From Diprion similis (lineage: Eukaryota; Arthropoda; Insecta; Hymenoptera; Diprionidae): a stretch of DNA of 64,000 bases. The position numbers and the translations under genes were made by a program. The notes under the pieces were generated by a model, which had not been told where the DNA came from, searched no databases, and worked only from the letters and a program-made list of their open reading frames with translations. This document shows positions 1-11,285 of the stretch, in pieces. The stretch lies in the NCBI RefSeq assembly GCF_021155765.1, contig NC_060105.1, forward strand, positions 17,393,001 to 17,457,000, given 5' to 3'. Within the stretch, counting starts at the first letter, position 1. Every line of letters begins with the position of its first letter.

Positions 1-420
1 ATGTTACATGGTTTTCGGGGCCACTGATTATGAATCTGAACTCAAAATTCGAAAATTTACAATGGCGGATCCAGTATGGCGGACAGACGAAAACAAGAAG
101 AAAAAAGTTCAAAAAATTCTGTAAAATTTTTTTGTGTGTATTAAGTTTGTGTACAAATTTGGAGTTGGATTTTCATAGTAGATTAGTAGAAAATGCTTTT
201 TTTCGTCGAAATGTACGAATTTTGACAATTTGTTTACATGTTTTTTTTTTTTGTGATAAATAAATAAATATATTAAAAATTGTTTTTAGATTTAAAAATA
301 TTTCAGGGACCATGTGGAACCAAAAAAATCTGCAGTTGTTGCCAAAAAAGTAGTTTAATAAATAAAAATCTGCAAAAAACATTGGGATGCTGAGCGTACG
401 TGCTTGAATTAAAGGGTTAA
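1..420 (+). repeat. Dispersed repeat with decayed coding piece, copy A
   Basis: This stretch matches, over about 350 bases, the minus strand of 24700-25055. It opens with the motif GGCCACTGATTATGAATCTGA, seen as near copies at 23420, 25020, 25145, 43810, 44000, 44110 and 60200. Near 305-400 both long copies keep a reading frame (RDHVEPKK... KKHWDAER here, RDYVEPKN... KKRWDAER in the other) just after a TTTCAG acceptor-like site. The frame has two stops here. The C-K-K-x-W pattern faintly recalls MADF/Myb-type DNA-binding domains. I infer a decayed transposon or a captured exon. Confidence 0.6.
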
Positions 421-507
421 GCAAGTATATCAAGCTACGTGCAGGTAATAAATTATAGAATAATAATTGATGCGGAAATAATATAATAACGACAACTTGT
501 GTAAGTA

Positions 508-1036
508 CAGTATTCCCTTCAAATAGGGTCCCTCTAAATAGGGCCGCTTCTCCTAATCCTTCCTCGAGTGCTTTCCCCATCAGCTACCGTATGTCCATGA
601 GGAAAGTGCGCACTTTATGCGCGTGCGTCAATTGGTTCGAATTTTATTGGCTGACAGTTACCGCCTGACTAAGCAGCCGACGCAATACCAATCTCGAATG
701 TTAGAAAATATCCCTAGGAGCCCGCAGCTAACGATGGGCTTCTAGGGACATTTTGTGACAGTCGCGATTGGTATTGCGTCGGCCGCTCAATCAGGCGGTA
801 ACTATTGGCCAATAAAATTCGAACGAATTGACGCACGCGCATAAGGAGCGCACTTTCCTCATGTACACACGGTATATCTATTTACGAGTGTGCGGTCAAT
901 TTCCTCTGGATAGGGATACGCAGCCCTGTTACGTAGTTAAACCGTGTCGTGCTCAAGCTTTTGATGGGGGGAAATAATCTTCAAGAACCTCATTCCCCTC
1001 ACCGCATTTGAGCGGCCCTATTTGGAAGGAATTCTG
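508..1036. mobile_element. Foldback element with TA target duplication
   Basis: The ends are inverted copies (CAGTATTCCCTTCAAATAGG on the left and its complement at 1036) and both are flanked by TA. A second, tighter inverted repeat lies inside at 586-873: the segment ACCGTATG..GTGCGC returns inverted at its far end. It has no coding capacity and looks like a non-autonomous Tc1/mariner-type MITE. It sits 33 bases downstream of a neprilysin exon, inside that intron. Confidence 0.7.
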
Positions 1037-1069
1037 TATATTCATAATTATCTGTATTCCGTGTATTAC

Positions 1070-1275
1070 CGTCATTCGATTTTTTGTCGTGTCTCTGACA
1101 TCCTCGTTTATGTAGAAATTCACAAAGAGATTGAGTCCCAGTACTCTCTGGACAACTCCGGATAAATTAGCTAGATTTAAAGGTTCGATGACATTTCCCA
1201 GAGGAGGTTCTCTGGGTAAGCCCAGTCGAGATAGAACATCAAATATTGGTTCGAGGCCCAGTTCTTCAACGCTTT
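1070..1275 (-). CDS. Neprilysin-like: ectodomain exon, last one in window
   Basis: Acceptor TTCGTAG before 1275 and donor ACG|GTAATA. It encodes ESVEELGLEPIFDVLSRLGL and continues to FYINEDVRDTTKN, a region equivalent to neprilysin residues just after the ACxN/CMD motif. It ends in phase 0, and the following exon is off the window. Confidence 0.85.
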
Positions 1276-4200
1276 CTACGAACAGAAATGCAACATACAT
1301 ATGTATACAATGTCATGACTCGATTGACTCTTCTTAATATAAAGTACTTGGATACAAAAATCACACATGTATATATAACCCTAGATTTGTATATTTGTAG
1401 TTTTGCTTTCAGTACGATTCTTACGATATATCAGATATGCAGTACAGTGAGAGAAGTGTAAAAGTAGAAAATTGAGAAACAGAAGTTTAAAATCAATAAT
1501 TGATATTGATAATAAGCTGGGCTGTGTGGTTACCAGAATTCTTCGAGTGGAGTCCGGTCGAGAAAAATCTATTAGTTTCGGTCGGTCTCCCGAGATTTTG
1601 GGGATTCCCGAAAACTTATGATGCTTAAGTTAGTAATGTTAACGTAATGAAACATTGGGGGGAGAAATGAATATTTTTTAAGTCTCTTGTGACTTTGAAG
1701 AAATTAAGTTTTCAAAGCATGAATACATTTTGCTTTGTTATGGTTTACCGCATTTCAGACATTTCTGCAATTGTGAAATGACCATTTTCCGCAATTATCG
1801 GGATTCATGAAAATGTTAGGATTCCCGGAAATATCAGTTGTTTAGAAATTCTAGGGATTCCCGGATCCTCCCATGAAAGGTGATATACTTTTTACTGAAA
1901 ATATTGATGTCATTTAGATATAATATTTATTATTTGTATTAAGTATGTACTATTTGCCCAATATTATAAATATTAGGTGAGTTAAGTTACCGATGTTTCG
2001 GTTTTCTCAAAGATTTCGGGTTTCCCAACCATTCCGGGATCGCCAAAAAATCTGATCTGATATTTTTTCCCCGAAATTTCAGGAACCTGCACAGCCCTAA
2101 TAATTAGGTACTATAAAGGAGAAGTTTCGTATCAATATCTAATACAAGATAATTATACATTGATAAGTTTTATGTTAGAAAAGTATCCCCTCAACTTAGC
2201 AAGAAAGTATAAAGCTGTGAGTTAAAAAAAAAATGGTTCATGGATCAATAATCTAAGATGGCTTAAGTATCATTCACAATCAACTATATACTATTGTTTC
2301 CAATAACTTGGCCAATTTTTTATTTATTGGAAAAAAGTCCTTCAGGATTCTGGACGGCCTTTTCCAAATAGTCTTACTGAAAAAAGAACGTCCAGATATT
2401 TTCATTAGAACTGGAGATATGAGCTGGTTTTACAGTTTAATTAATATATCTATCAGTTAAAAAGCGTTGCGAAATGTTATTTCTTTCAAACTTGCGTGAT
2501 TTTTGATCACCAATTCGATGACAAAGCCGCAAGTGATTGTGTCTCATAAATTAATACATCGCTATCGTGTTACCTCAAAAGCGCTACGGAAGTGGGTACA
2601 AACGACGTCATATTATTAAGGCAAAGGTATCATGACTGAGTTTAAATTTATTCGCAATTACATTAATGACTCATTTATTGCAAAATTCTATCAAGAACTA
2701 TAATAGTTACGACTATAATCTTTTTCTTCTTTACTATTCCTATTAATACTTTGAGTTAGATGAAATAAACCAAACTCTGATGCGTTTCGATTTTTCACCA
2801 TTCACAATTAAACTAGCACGTGAATTTTGCATACAATTTATTTGATAGAGAGAACAATATGACGCACAACTTTTCTGTGAAACTTTTTCTTCTAAAACCT
2901 CTTTTCAGTTTTCGATCATTTTTTTTCTCCCAAACCCAGACCTAACTTTATTCGAAAAATTGAGATTGTAATTCCGGACATTGGGTTGACTTGTAAAAAA
3001 ATTGCCGGATTTACGTCACGCCTAAATAGCAGTCGGGCTATTGCCCGTACATTTGGACTGGGCTAACCGTAAGAATAATACGTCTATCGTCACTACTGAC
3101 CTATATCCATGCAAGTTCTGTAGAGCGCCCGGGCCAACTTTACAGGCCTCAGGTCATTTGGAGAGTTTTCTTCCTCAAGCAAAACTCTGAGGTTTCTCAT
3201 GAGCTCTTCTCTCAATAAACTCAGTTGATCCCACGAAGTTTGACTCTGCGGTATGGGGTTGTTTTTAGTCCAACCACCGCAGGCGAATCTGTAGAAGTCA
3301 TCACAAGGCTCAAAGGATTTGTCCATTGACTCTATAACTCTTGCGGCTAGAATTTATCAAGACATAAGACGATTAGAGAATTCAATTTAAGGCACCATTG
3401 AACTGACTTGTTGTATTATATTTCGTGACGTCATAAGCACTACAGCCTTCTAGACGTTGAAAGTTGAACCAACTGACTAGACACTAACGATAAGTGATTT
3501 AATTGGTCGGATCTAACGGAATAGGTCAATAAAATCACTTATTGTCGTGTTGTGCCAGAAAATTGACGTAAAAGGAAAGTGGCCATCATGAATGGACTCC
3601 CGTCACCTGAAAATTTCCTCGTTAAAGTTTGCCATAATCACGGAAAGCTAACTGATGGAATAGGTTTTGTCCAGATTACGTGTATGCTTTTATATGTCCT
3701 AAAACCTTTGTTGGAAGTGAAAGAAATTCTGAAATCGTAGAAGCGCTGAATAATGAACAAATCGGCCATTCCAATCGGACATGTTTGATCTGACGTGATT
3801 TTATTTATTCATCATTATTCATAATAAACATTATCAGCGATCAACGTCAGCAATAACTGAGTTAAGAAACTACACTTTCATTTCAGTTACGATTGAAAAA
3901 TTTTCCCAGTCGGATTCGTACCCCCGTTGTTGCACACTTTAACGCGGAAATTTAAGGTATGGTGCATATAAGTATCGAATGACTCCGAACTCGAGAGCTT
4001 TTGCGGTGGCGCATCTCCTGACATCTCCTGTCCAACTTGAGACAGATCCAAAAAAATTTTTAAGCTAAAGACATCTTTTTGGGTTCGATCTCTTAGCTGA
4101 AATGGTGAAAAAAATGTTTTTTTTTCAAATATGTACGATTATGAACAAAAAATTTCATTTGTCAACCATAAAATGGCTAAAGAAAATTGTATGAAAAAAT

Positions 4201-7105
4201 TTTGGGAATGAAATTCAAAAATCTAGCCACGAGGTCGAATCGATAAACAAGTCTTGTTTGTTATATCCGCAGTATCGCCATTTTGTTATTAATTTCAATG
4301 AAAAAATTCTGAAATGTTCTTGAAACTGCGAATAATAAGGCCCTCAAATTCTAAAAAAAAAAATGTCAAAAATAGGTATGATTTTACACCGACCAACCTG
4401 TACCCCCCCCCCCCCCCCCCCCTCCCGTTAATGCAGGTACATATCTCAAAATCGGAAAGAGGTACAAAAGAATGTTTGTACTAAATTTATACAATTTCAA
4501 GGGGGAAAGATGATCCTGATATGAACCGAATTGTGGATTAGGCAATTTTTGAGTCTACAAGTAATGTCTTGATTCTATACAGGAAACTCGTATTTTGGAT
4601 ATTCAGTTATGGAAAAATCTCTCAAATTGGGTGTCAATTCGTACCCTCAACTTTGTTCTTATGGAGATATAATATCATCTAGCTGTGGCCTACGGATTTA
4701 CACTCAAATTAAGGGTTTTTTCCGCGTAAAAGAGCAGTTGATAGTGAATGCTAATACAAGGTCAAGGAGGTGAAATTTTTTATTTAAAAACTGTTTTGGT
4801 GATTTTTTTTTCACCATTGCTGAAAAGTTTTCTCGTGGATACAAAACTAGTGAGTTTCAAACGACGTAATATTCTTTCTAATTATAATGAAAATCTTGAA
4901 TTATTACGACCACAACCTTTTTAGCGAGAATTTGGGACAGTGAATAAGTGCGGAAGTTGCAGTAAAAATAAAAGTAATAATTTTAAGGGCTTGAAATCTT
5001 CTTTGATTTTGTTATCAGCTGATTATATCCCAAGCAGGTATTACCTATCTAAAATTGAACGTTATTTGTGAAATCTCAAAAATAACACAATACACAAGTC
5101 GACCCTTATCAGCATCGTCTTTCTCTCTTGGAGCCCTGTAAGTTTTTTCGAAGACTTTAGCTTGTACCTCTTTTTATGTCTGAGATATTCGTCTAGGATG
5201 AGTAAAAACTAAATATTTTATATGATACAGCGGATACATAATTATATTAAGCAACGCAAAAGGAGAACTATGACGCACTAAGTTGAGCCTGCTTACCACC
5301 AAGAGAAATCAAGCGAATGCGAATATTGCGCTAACACTTTTTTTCGTTTGATTTCTTGCTGTACCTACCAAGAATTCAATGCGAAGTAAATATTTACGCA
5401 AGTTGTATTTATTCCGTGTACTGTATTTTCATTATCAGAATTACAGTGCTCCGAGAAAAACCAAAACTCAAATATTTTGACGTTTTTTCCAAGAGGGATG
5501 CAGATGTTATATATTACATACGATTCAAAATTTCCTGGCGAATAGGAGCTATTCCAAATTATTAGAAATAGGAGGACGGAGGAATATATTATATGTCCGT
5601 AAATTAAAGTACAAATAAGATGGCGTTGCTGTAGCAAAAGAGACACACTTAAAATAAGGCGCTAAGAATTTTTAGAGCAGGACAGAATTAAACGGAGCCG
5701 GATAGACATCGGCCACTTTGTGAAGGCGCCGTTTTCAAAAAACTTGTGAAATGACTCTTTAAAGTTCCAATTAAATAAACTTATTTGTTCATTGAAAAAC
5801 AATTTAGCTTGATTGAAAGCAACTTGAGCAACTTTTTACAGCACAACCTCAAACCATATTAATCCACATATGGAAGGTAGAGGAACAACATACAACAACG
5901 TCTTGTGGCAACTTTTCAGATTATATCGAGTATATTTTTATTTCACTACGTAAATAAACACCTATTCGTCCATTTACAGAGTGTGGACTTTTGGTGCAGG
6001 GCACGAATATGGGATATTATAGGTACGATACTGACCATGAGTAGCAGGCTTGGCTATCCCCGAACATGCTTTATTTTCATACTTCTATTACGTATTAAGT
6101 AAACCCTTTCAAAAAAATTCTATTCCATTTTCCGTACTCTCGATATGAATCGTCAAAGTTGTGCTTTTTTTCGGCCGTAGAGTGGTGTTACACCTCAAAG
6201 CGTCTAAGCCAATAAGTGTTTGAAATACGGTTTGTCGATTGCTCAACTATTAAGTCGAGGTTATGAGTTTATTTAGATCAGTAGTTTGCATCGATGGAAG
6301 GCTTGCCAATCTTGCCATAGGTGGCGCAAACTTCAATTCCCCCTTTCGTCTTTTGATTCACCCTGCAGGCCTTGTGCTTCGTCCCTCTATTCATAAGTCC
6401 GTGTCAGTTGACGAGCATGCGTAAGGTGCCCAACCTCCGAACAGTGCGGTAAAATGACGCTGCGCATGCGCACTGGTGAAATGCTATACTTTACCCATTC
6501 GCGCTTTTTTTTGCGCATGCGTATTTTCGAACAATGATAATACTCGTTCGATTCTAGCACTAGCCTTTGGGGATCACGCTGCAAACTTCACGCTCATCGG
6601 AAATGACCCACTTTCCGCGCTTGTAACAAAATATACTATTATGATCACCTGTTTTGACGCATTCCTCGCTCTGGCACATCTCCTTGTATTCCTCTTTGGT
6701 GAATACGGCCGTTTGTAAAATTAGCGTAGCTACGAGTGCAATAACGGCCACAGTCAAGAGCCCCGCGACTAGAATCAGTATCGCTTCTTTTGATCTCGAT
6801 TTCATGGTATCGGCATTCGTATTGTATTGCCTGGAAAATGAGTAAAATAAATGTATTATGCATAAATCAATTTTTCACGAACTGCTGTCTAAAAATAAAA
6901 ATCAACGCCCAATAATGTGAGACCGTTTTTAGACCACTGGGTACAGATTATTATCAGTACAACGAATATTAATGGCACCATAGGATTCCAGGGACTAATA
7001 TACATATAAAAATGCGTAAATTTGTTAATTGCGAACATACCACGATGCGTTGGACGCCTGTCTTGTGAGTTCGGTTTGCCCAGCACGATTTTCGGGGTCG
7101 TTTAC
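1070..7105 (-). CDS. Neprilysin-like M13 zinc metallopeptidase, N-terminal part (partial)
   Basis: Four exons, complement(7041..7105, 6649..6830, 3101..3346, 1070..1275), join with consistent phases (0 to 2, 2 to 1, 1 to 1, 1 to 0). They encode a cytoplasmic tail (NRAGQTELTRQASNASWQ), one hydrophobic type II membrane anchor of about 23 residues, a short stalk with the C-x4-C pair QSEEC, and the start of the M13 ectodomain (ESMDKSFEPCDDFYRFACGG, then ALYRTCMD). Members of this family cleave small extracellular peptides at the cell surface. The HExxH and ExxxD zinc motifs would lie in exons beyond the left edge, so activity cannot be judged. An in-frame Met at 6805 could serve as a start, but the open, sensible frame in the upstream exon suggests that the true start is in a further 5' exon I could not find. 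Confidence 0.88.
1517..2099. mobile_element. hAT-like relic in neprilysin intron
   Basis: The ends are inverted (CTGGGCTGTGTGG on the left; the complement of TAGGGCTGTGCAGG on the right). They are flanked by near-identical 8-bp repeats, ATAATAAG at 1509-1516 and ATAATTAG at 2100-2107. An 8-bp duplication with T/CAGGG-type ends is the hAT pattern. The inside repeats the palindrome GGGATTCCCG several times. No transposase frame remains. Confidence 0.6.
3101..3346 (-). CDS. Neprilysin-like: start of M13 ectodomain
   Basis: Acceptor TTCTAG before 3346 and donor ATAG|GTCAGT. It encodes AARVIESMDKSFEPCDDFYR and then FACGGW, the hallmark start of the M13 N-terminal domain, with cysteines that normally form disulphides. 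It ends in ALYRTCMDI, again typical. Confidence 0.92.
3390..3955 (+). repeat. 550-bp dispersed repeat, copy 1
   Basis: This matches 57255-57825 in the same orientation along its whole length, with a shared core such as TTATATTTCGTGACGTCATA and GAAAGAAATTCTGAAATCGT. Divergence is moderate with small indels. No terminal repeat or functional frame was seen. The identity is unknown: a SINE or a non-autonomous DNA element is possible. Confidence 0.65.
4403..4422. repeat. 20-base C homopolymer
   Basis: An uninterrupted run of C inside an AT-rich intron of the neprilysin-like gene. The length is prone to assembly error. Confidence 0.9.
4430..5215. mobile_element. Decayed inverted-repeat element, relative of 24449-25686
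   Basis: The left part has GGGGGAAAGATGATCCTGAT followed by a TCGTATTTTGGATATT block. The right part has the inverted partners AAGTCGACCCTTATCAGCAT and TCTTTCTC. The same blocks in the same order form the arms of the element at 24449-25686. The ends are eroded. Confidence 0.5.
6461..6521. promoter_or_regulatory. Two NRF-1/Ewg-type palindromes
   Basis: TGCGCATGCGCA at 6461-6472 is the perfect NRF-1-type palindrome (Erect wing in insects), and TGCGCATGCG follows at 6512-6521. A third partial GCATGCG lies at 6416. They lie within an intron, about 130-190 bases past the neprilysin transmembrane exon. They might mark an internal promoter or enhancer, but the function is inferred from motif only. 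Confidence 0.35.
6649..6830 (-). CDS. Neprilysin-like: transmembrane exon
   Basis: Acceptor TTTTCCAG before 6830 and donor CAG|GTGATC at 6649/6648. It encodes the membrane anchor AILILVAGLLTVAVIALVAT followed by the stalk and the C-x4-C pair. One base carries over to the next exon, giving ECVKT-AARVIESMD, the usual junction of the family. Confidence 0.88.
7041..7105 (-). CDS. Neprilysin-like: cytoplasmic-tail exon
   Basis: A 65-nt exon between an AACAG acceptor and a GTATGT donor. It encodes 21 codons plus two bases and runs open into the next exon as ..ASNASWQYNTNADTMKSRSK. The evidence is the open frame across the junction and good splice sites, so it is less certain than the other exons. 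Confidence 0.65.
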
Positions 7106-9278
7106 CTGTTGTTAAGGAATGAATTATAATTTGTTAGGCCTAGATTAGTTACGTTATTGATAAAATCAGCTTAGTGCTACCGATACTCCGTTAAGCCTTA
7201 GTGTATCTCAAGCAAAATTCGCAAATAAATTTACTAAAGCGCTTTCCAAATTAGATACGCCAATTTCGATATTATCGTCGAATGGATGATAAAATATTAT
7301 ATCTCTAAATTTTAACTCATCACTCGTCGAATTAATCACAATATTTCTGGGTTTCACTTCAGATGCAGTCGATTAGTCTTGATTATTTTATTAGCGTAAG
7401 CTTTTTCATGCGAAACTCTTCTAGTAATATACAATTTGCCCCAAATTTTAAGGAGATCGTTAAAAATTGTACTTCTTGTTGTCCAAAATAGTGGGTTCGT
7501 TACAGTAGAAATTACTACAGCTATAGCACCAGTAGCTTTGAATTGTGTTTTTCCTGCAGAGGTCATAACATATTTTGTTATCCTGATGAAACGAACCTCT
7601 TGTAATTTCGAATGAAAACATTTTGACCCAACACGCGCAGAGCAAAGAACGGTATATTCGAGTAGAAACTGTAGCAAAATGCCAACAATAGAATCTCCCA
7701 TTTATGATTATATGATAGATTAAAAAAATAAATGAAAATATTCAACGACATCCAACGTGGATTAAGTTATCTCTATTACCAGGTGGACAGATAAAGCCAC
7801 GAAAGTAACATAATTTTAAATACTCAATCTGGACCGTTTTTGTTTCTCTGGACCGAGATTTTTCAATTTACACATACTGTTGTATAAAACAGCATTTTAT
7901 ACCCTGATATCGAATCATAAAAACTAATTTTATGCACATTGTTGCAAAAAGTAATATCTTTAATACATTAAGTACTATCGCAATTCTAGAACCAATGCCG
8001 ATGAAAAATATTTCTGTTTCATGCAAAAATACGAGCAGAAACGGTATGTCTGCAATTAGTTTCATGAAAATACTTCAAATATCACGATTCTATAGCAAAT
8101 TCCGAACAAATTAAATAAATAAATTTTTATATATTATTGTTCGGCATTGCATATAGAATTGCGCTGGTTGTGGCATTTTCGCATCAGTTCTGCATGGGCT
8201 TTGATCATAGTCAAAATAAGTGACGTTCAACGCGGTCGGTAACCATCCTCTTAACTCAGCGAAACTTAGTTTCACAGAACTTTGCGTACATAACTTTTAA
8301 AAAATTTGGCATCTTCCTAACTGGCATTAAAATGGAGTTCTCTTAGTGAAATAAGTGGTGCCAGATTCAGACTAAGGAGAAAATGGATGATGATAGATGC
8401 GGATACACTTTGTTGCGCACTTGTCGTAAGATGCAAATGCGAGTTCAAATCTTCTTTTACAAATAACTTTCAATGGTCAACTGGAGTCCAAAGGAATTTC
8501 AATGCTTCTAATCAAGCCATATCATTTTGAATTAAGGCCATCGGTAGCTAATACATGTCGATTAATACACATAAGCCTTCGTCGCGTAACTTTGTACTCT
8601 GTAAGAGTATATTGAAGAGGGGAATTCGGAGAAGTAGGCATGAGCTAGCTACACGAAAAAGCTTCAATTGGGTGCGTATTAATATTGAATCCTAAAATCT
8701 GCAACGTAAAAAAAAAGAGTTACTTAATTCATCGAATCTCTATCAAATTTTTCGTACACGTGTTGTGATGTATAGTACAGACACTTAGATAGATTCAGAC
8801 ACGTTTGATATTCCTAGAAATTTTAGGACCCACGATTTCGGATGAGCACCGTTTGCACGACTGGCCGCGCGCTTAGGGCCAAGCAGAAAACAAAATTAAT
8901 ATTTATATAATAAAAAATAATTATTAAGTGATTAAAAACTTACTTTATATCTCATCGTACTTGGGATGGTGACTCAGTTACGTCTCTGCAACGTAAGAAT
9001 AAATTTTAATTTAAAACGATATTTTTAAACAGGCGTGCTAACTTATCACAACTTTTTCAGTATTTTATGAAGCCTAGAGGGTTTTATACATAGGTATATG
9101 GACTAGGTACTATTTTCAAATTAAAAAATAATCAGTTTCTGAAGCAAGGAAACATAGTTTTCGATATAATAGCCGTAAAGTACTCCACGATGGTCGCGTT
9201 TTCCGGCAGTAAAGTTGAACTTTACAGACACGTGCTTGGGTGGCAGCACATGGAGCGTGACTTACATACGCGCATCTC
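7106..9278. other. Stretch without recognisable gene
   Basis: This should contain 5' exons or the promoter of the neprilysin-like gene if they are close, but none could be identified. Two short hydrophobic frames on the minus strand (7354-7701 and 7868-8065) are not convincingly any protein family. Confidence 0.4.
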
Positions 9279-9508
9279 AAGGTAAGATTTCATGGGCAGT
9301 AAAAAGAAGCGGCAATTTAGTAACTTACCAGATGTTACTAACATCGGTCTAGTAATTTCACGCAGTAGCAGCGTTGCTCATAAATTTGCTGCTCTGCTGT
9401 TCGGATTAATGAACCACAAGCAGCAAAAACTTGCGCCGGAAGTGCTAGTAACTTTCAGTGAATTGCTGCTGCTACTGCTACTTTCTGCTGCCCGTGAAAT
9501 CTTACCTT
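9279..9508. mobile_element. MITE with AAGGTAAGATTTCATG ends
   Basis: About 28 bases at each end are inverted copies (AAGGTAAGATTTCATGGGCAG and its complement). The inside is rich in CAGCAG/CTGCTG trinucleotides in inverted order. It directly abuts a second, related MITE. Confidence 0.65.
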
Positions 9509-9674
9509 AAGGCTGGAATTTCATGAACAGCAAAACATAGCAGCAGCAGCATTTCCCACCATCCAATCTTTCCGATTGGTTGAATAACCTGACCTAACCC
9601 GAGTCAACAAATCAGAATGTTGGGTGGTGGTAAATGCTGCTGCTGTTACTTTTTGCTCATGAAATTCCAGCCTT
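9509..9674. mobile_element. MITE with AAGGCTGGAATTTCATGA ends
   Basis: A compact, almost complete hairpin: AAGGCTGGAATTTCATGAAC plus AGCAGCAGCAGCATTT on the left return inverted on the right. Its ends are related to those of the adjoining element at 9279-9508, so this may be a tandem or nested insertion of one family. Confidence 0.7.
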
Positions 9675-9758
9675 ACGTCTAGTTATTTTATGGTCTTTGC
9701 CCTATTTCCGATACGCCAAATTCAACTTCTGGCGGTAAAAACACTGATGTATGTGTGT

Positions 9759-9790
9759 CCGTTGACTGAAGAATATAAAGACAGTTACCC
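9759..9790 (+). repeat. 32-bp segment identical to 18711-18742 (inverted)
   Basis: Thirty-two bases beginning CCGTTGACTGAAG are identical to the minus strand at 18742-18711. In one frame both copies read PLTEEYKDSYP, followed in each by three residues and C-D (WVNFCDQF here). Here a GCGG|GTAAGT donor-like site follows. This may be an exon remnant of a gene family or transposon. Confidence 0.5.
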
Positions 9791-10299
9791 CTGGGTAAAT
9801 TTTTGTGACCAGTTTTCGGCGGGTAAGTGGGCCCAGGTGGGCCTGGGAGCGTAGGAGGTTTCTGCTGAATCGACTCTACCCAACAGGCGCATACCGACAT
9901 TCGTAGCAACCAAAACAGTGTCGATATGGAAGCTCGAGATCGAGTCGGTACGAAGCGAATACAATATCTTTATCGACACAGTCGTTATTTTATTCCAATA
10001 ATACGGATTCGGTTCTAGGTATGACATAATTTTCCAACATTCGCCTACACTCATTTCTCTGTATATTGGCAAATGGTTGCAAAGTTAAATGTAACGAATT
10101 AATTTGAGACATACACAAATTGTGATAAGTAGCGAAATAATTATATTTGTCACAATCATAACATAAAAAGAACAGTTTTGTCATGAATTGTGCAAAATTA
10201 TTGTCGTAGTGATAAGTATTTTCTAAGATTGCACGACTCAAATGTAATCAATATATGACAATGCTTTATCTGCTTTAACCATCTACGGCACGCAGTTTT

Positions 10300-11285
10300 A
10301 CTATTTAATGGCAGAAAAAAAAAATCGAATTAAAATTAAATTATCATAAAAAAACTAATTTTATTCATGGCACTGCATAATTAAAATATGATGAATTATT
10401 ATTATATATCGAAATAAATTTTAATGTTAAATTGAAATTATGGTATATCATAATAAAAAATAATTGTATTATATTTATGTCAGCGCATAAATTTCATTTG
10501 AAATTATATTTATGCCTTAAAATAAATATAATGAGCTCGTAAACAATCATACTTTTGGTAATGACTATTGGAAAATTGCAAGTTTTATTGTAACAAAATA
10601 ATAACTGAATTTATTTTGATTATGATCATGCCAAACAGGTAATCTGAATTTAATTTTATGTACATAGTTAAGAATTAAAATTATGTGCATAACATAAATG
10701 CAGCATTAAAATTATTCACATAATGAAATCGCAATAAATAAATTTAACAGTTGTGACAATACTATTCGTGTGATTACTATTATGCAACAACATAATTTTT
10801 ATTCGAAAAATTGTTTTATATATTTTCATGATAAATTTTCAAAATTACAATTACGTAGTGACATAATAAAGACTCATGGCTGCTAATAAAATTTATGATG
10901 GTACAGCATAATGATTCTCTTATATTTAATTATGTATTTTTGCACATTTATGCTATCAGTGTTGTCATAAACGAATTCCATAAGTTACTATTACGATAAT
11001 TCGTAACGAAAATTACACGTTAATTTTATGTGTGAGTAAAAATTAAATCAGCCAATTTATTAATATGTAGCGGCATATTTATAAATATTTGTGATTATGA
11101 TAATGGCTAGTTAAAAGAATTATTATTATGTCTATGCATAATTATAATGTGATCAATTATTATTATGACATGTCACAAGATAATAAAAATACAAACTATT
11201 ATGTTGGAAGATAATAACCAGTAATTAGATTTATGTTGCGAGACAATAATATTCGATTTTATTATGTTAGTACATAAAAAAAATT
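10300..11285. repeat. Quasi-periodic AT-rich array with TTATG/CATAA motifs
   Basis: Nearly 1 kb of very AT-rich DNA in which TTATG and its complement CATAA recur many times, often as TTATTATG with 5-8 bases and then ACATAAT. At the right end the spacing is about 35-40 bases. The units are strongly diverged. There is no coding frame. The pattern is compatible with an old minisatellite. Confidence 0.5.

Noticed and set aside
7354..8065. Chemoreceptor-like fragments on the minus strand
   Set aside because: Short hydrophobic frames with a TSAGK stretch vaguely recall odorant receptor C termini, but the expected motifs and splice structure are missing.
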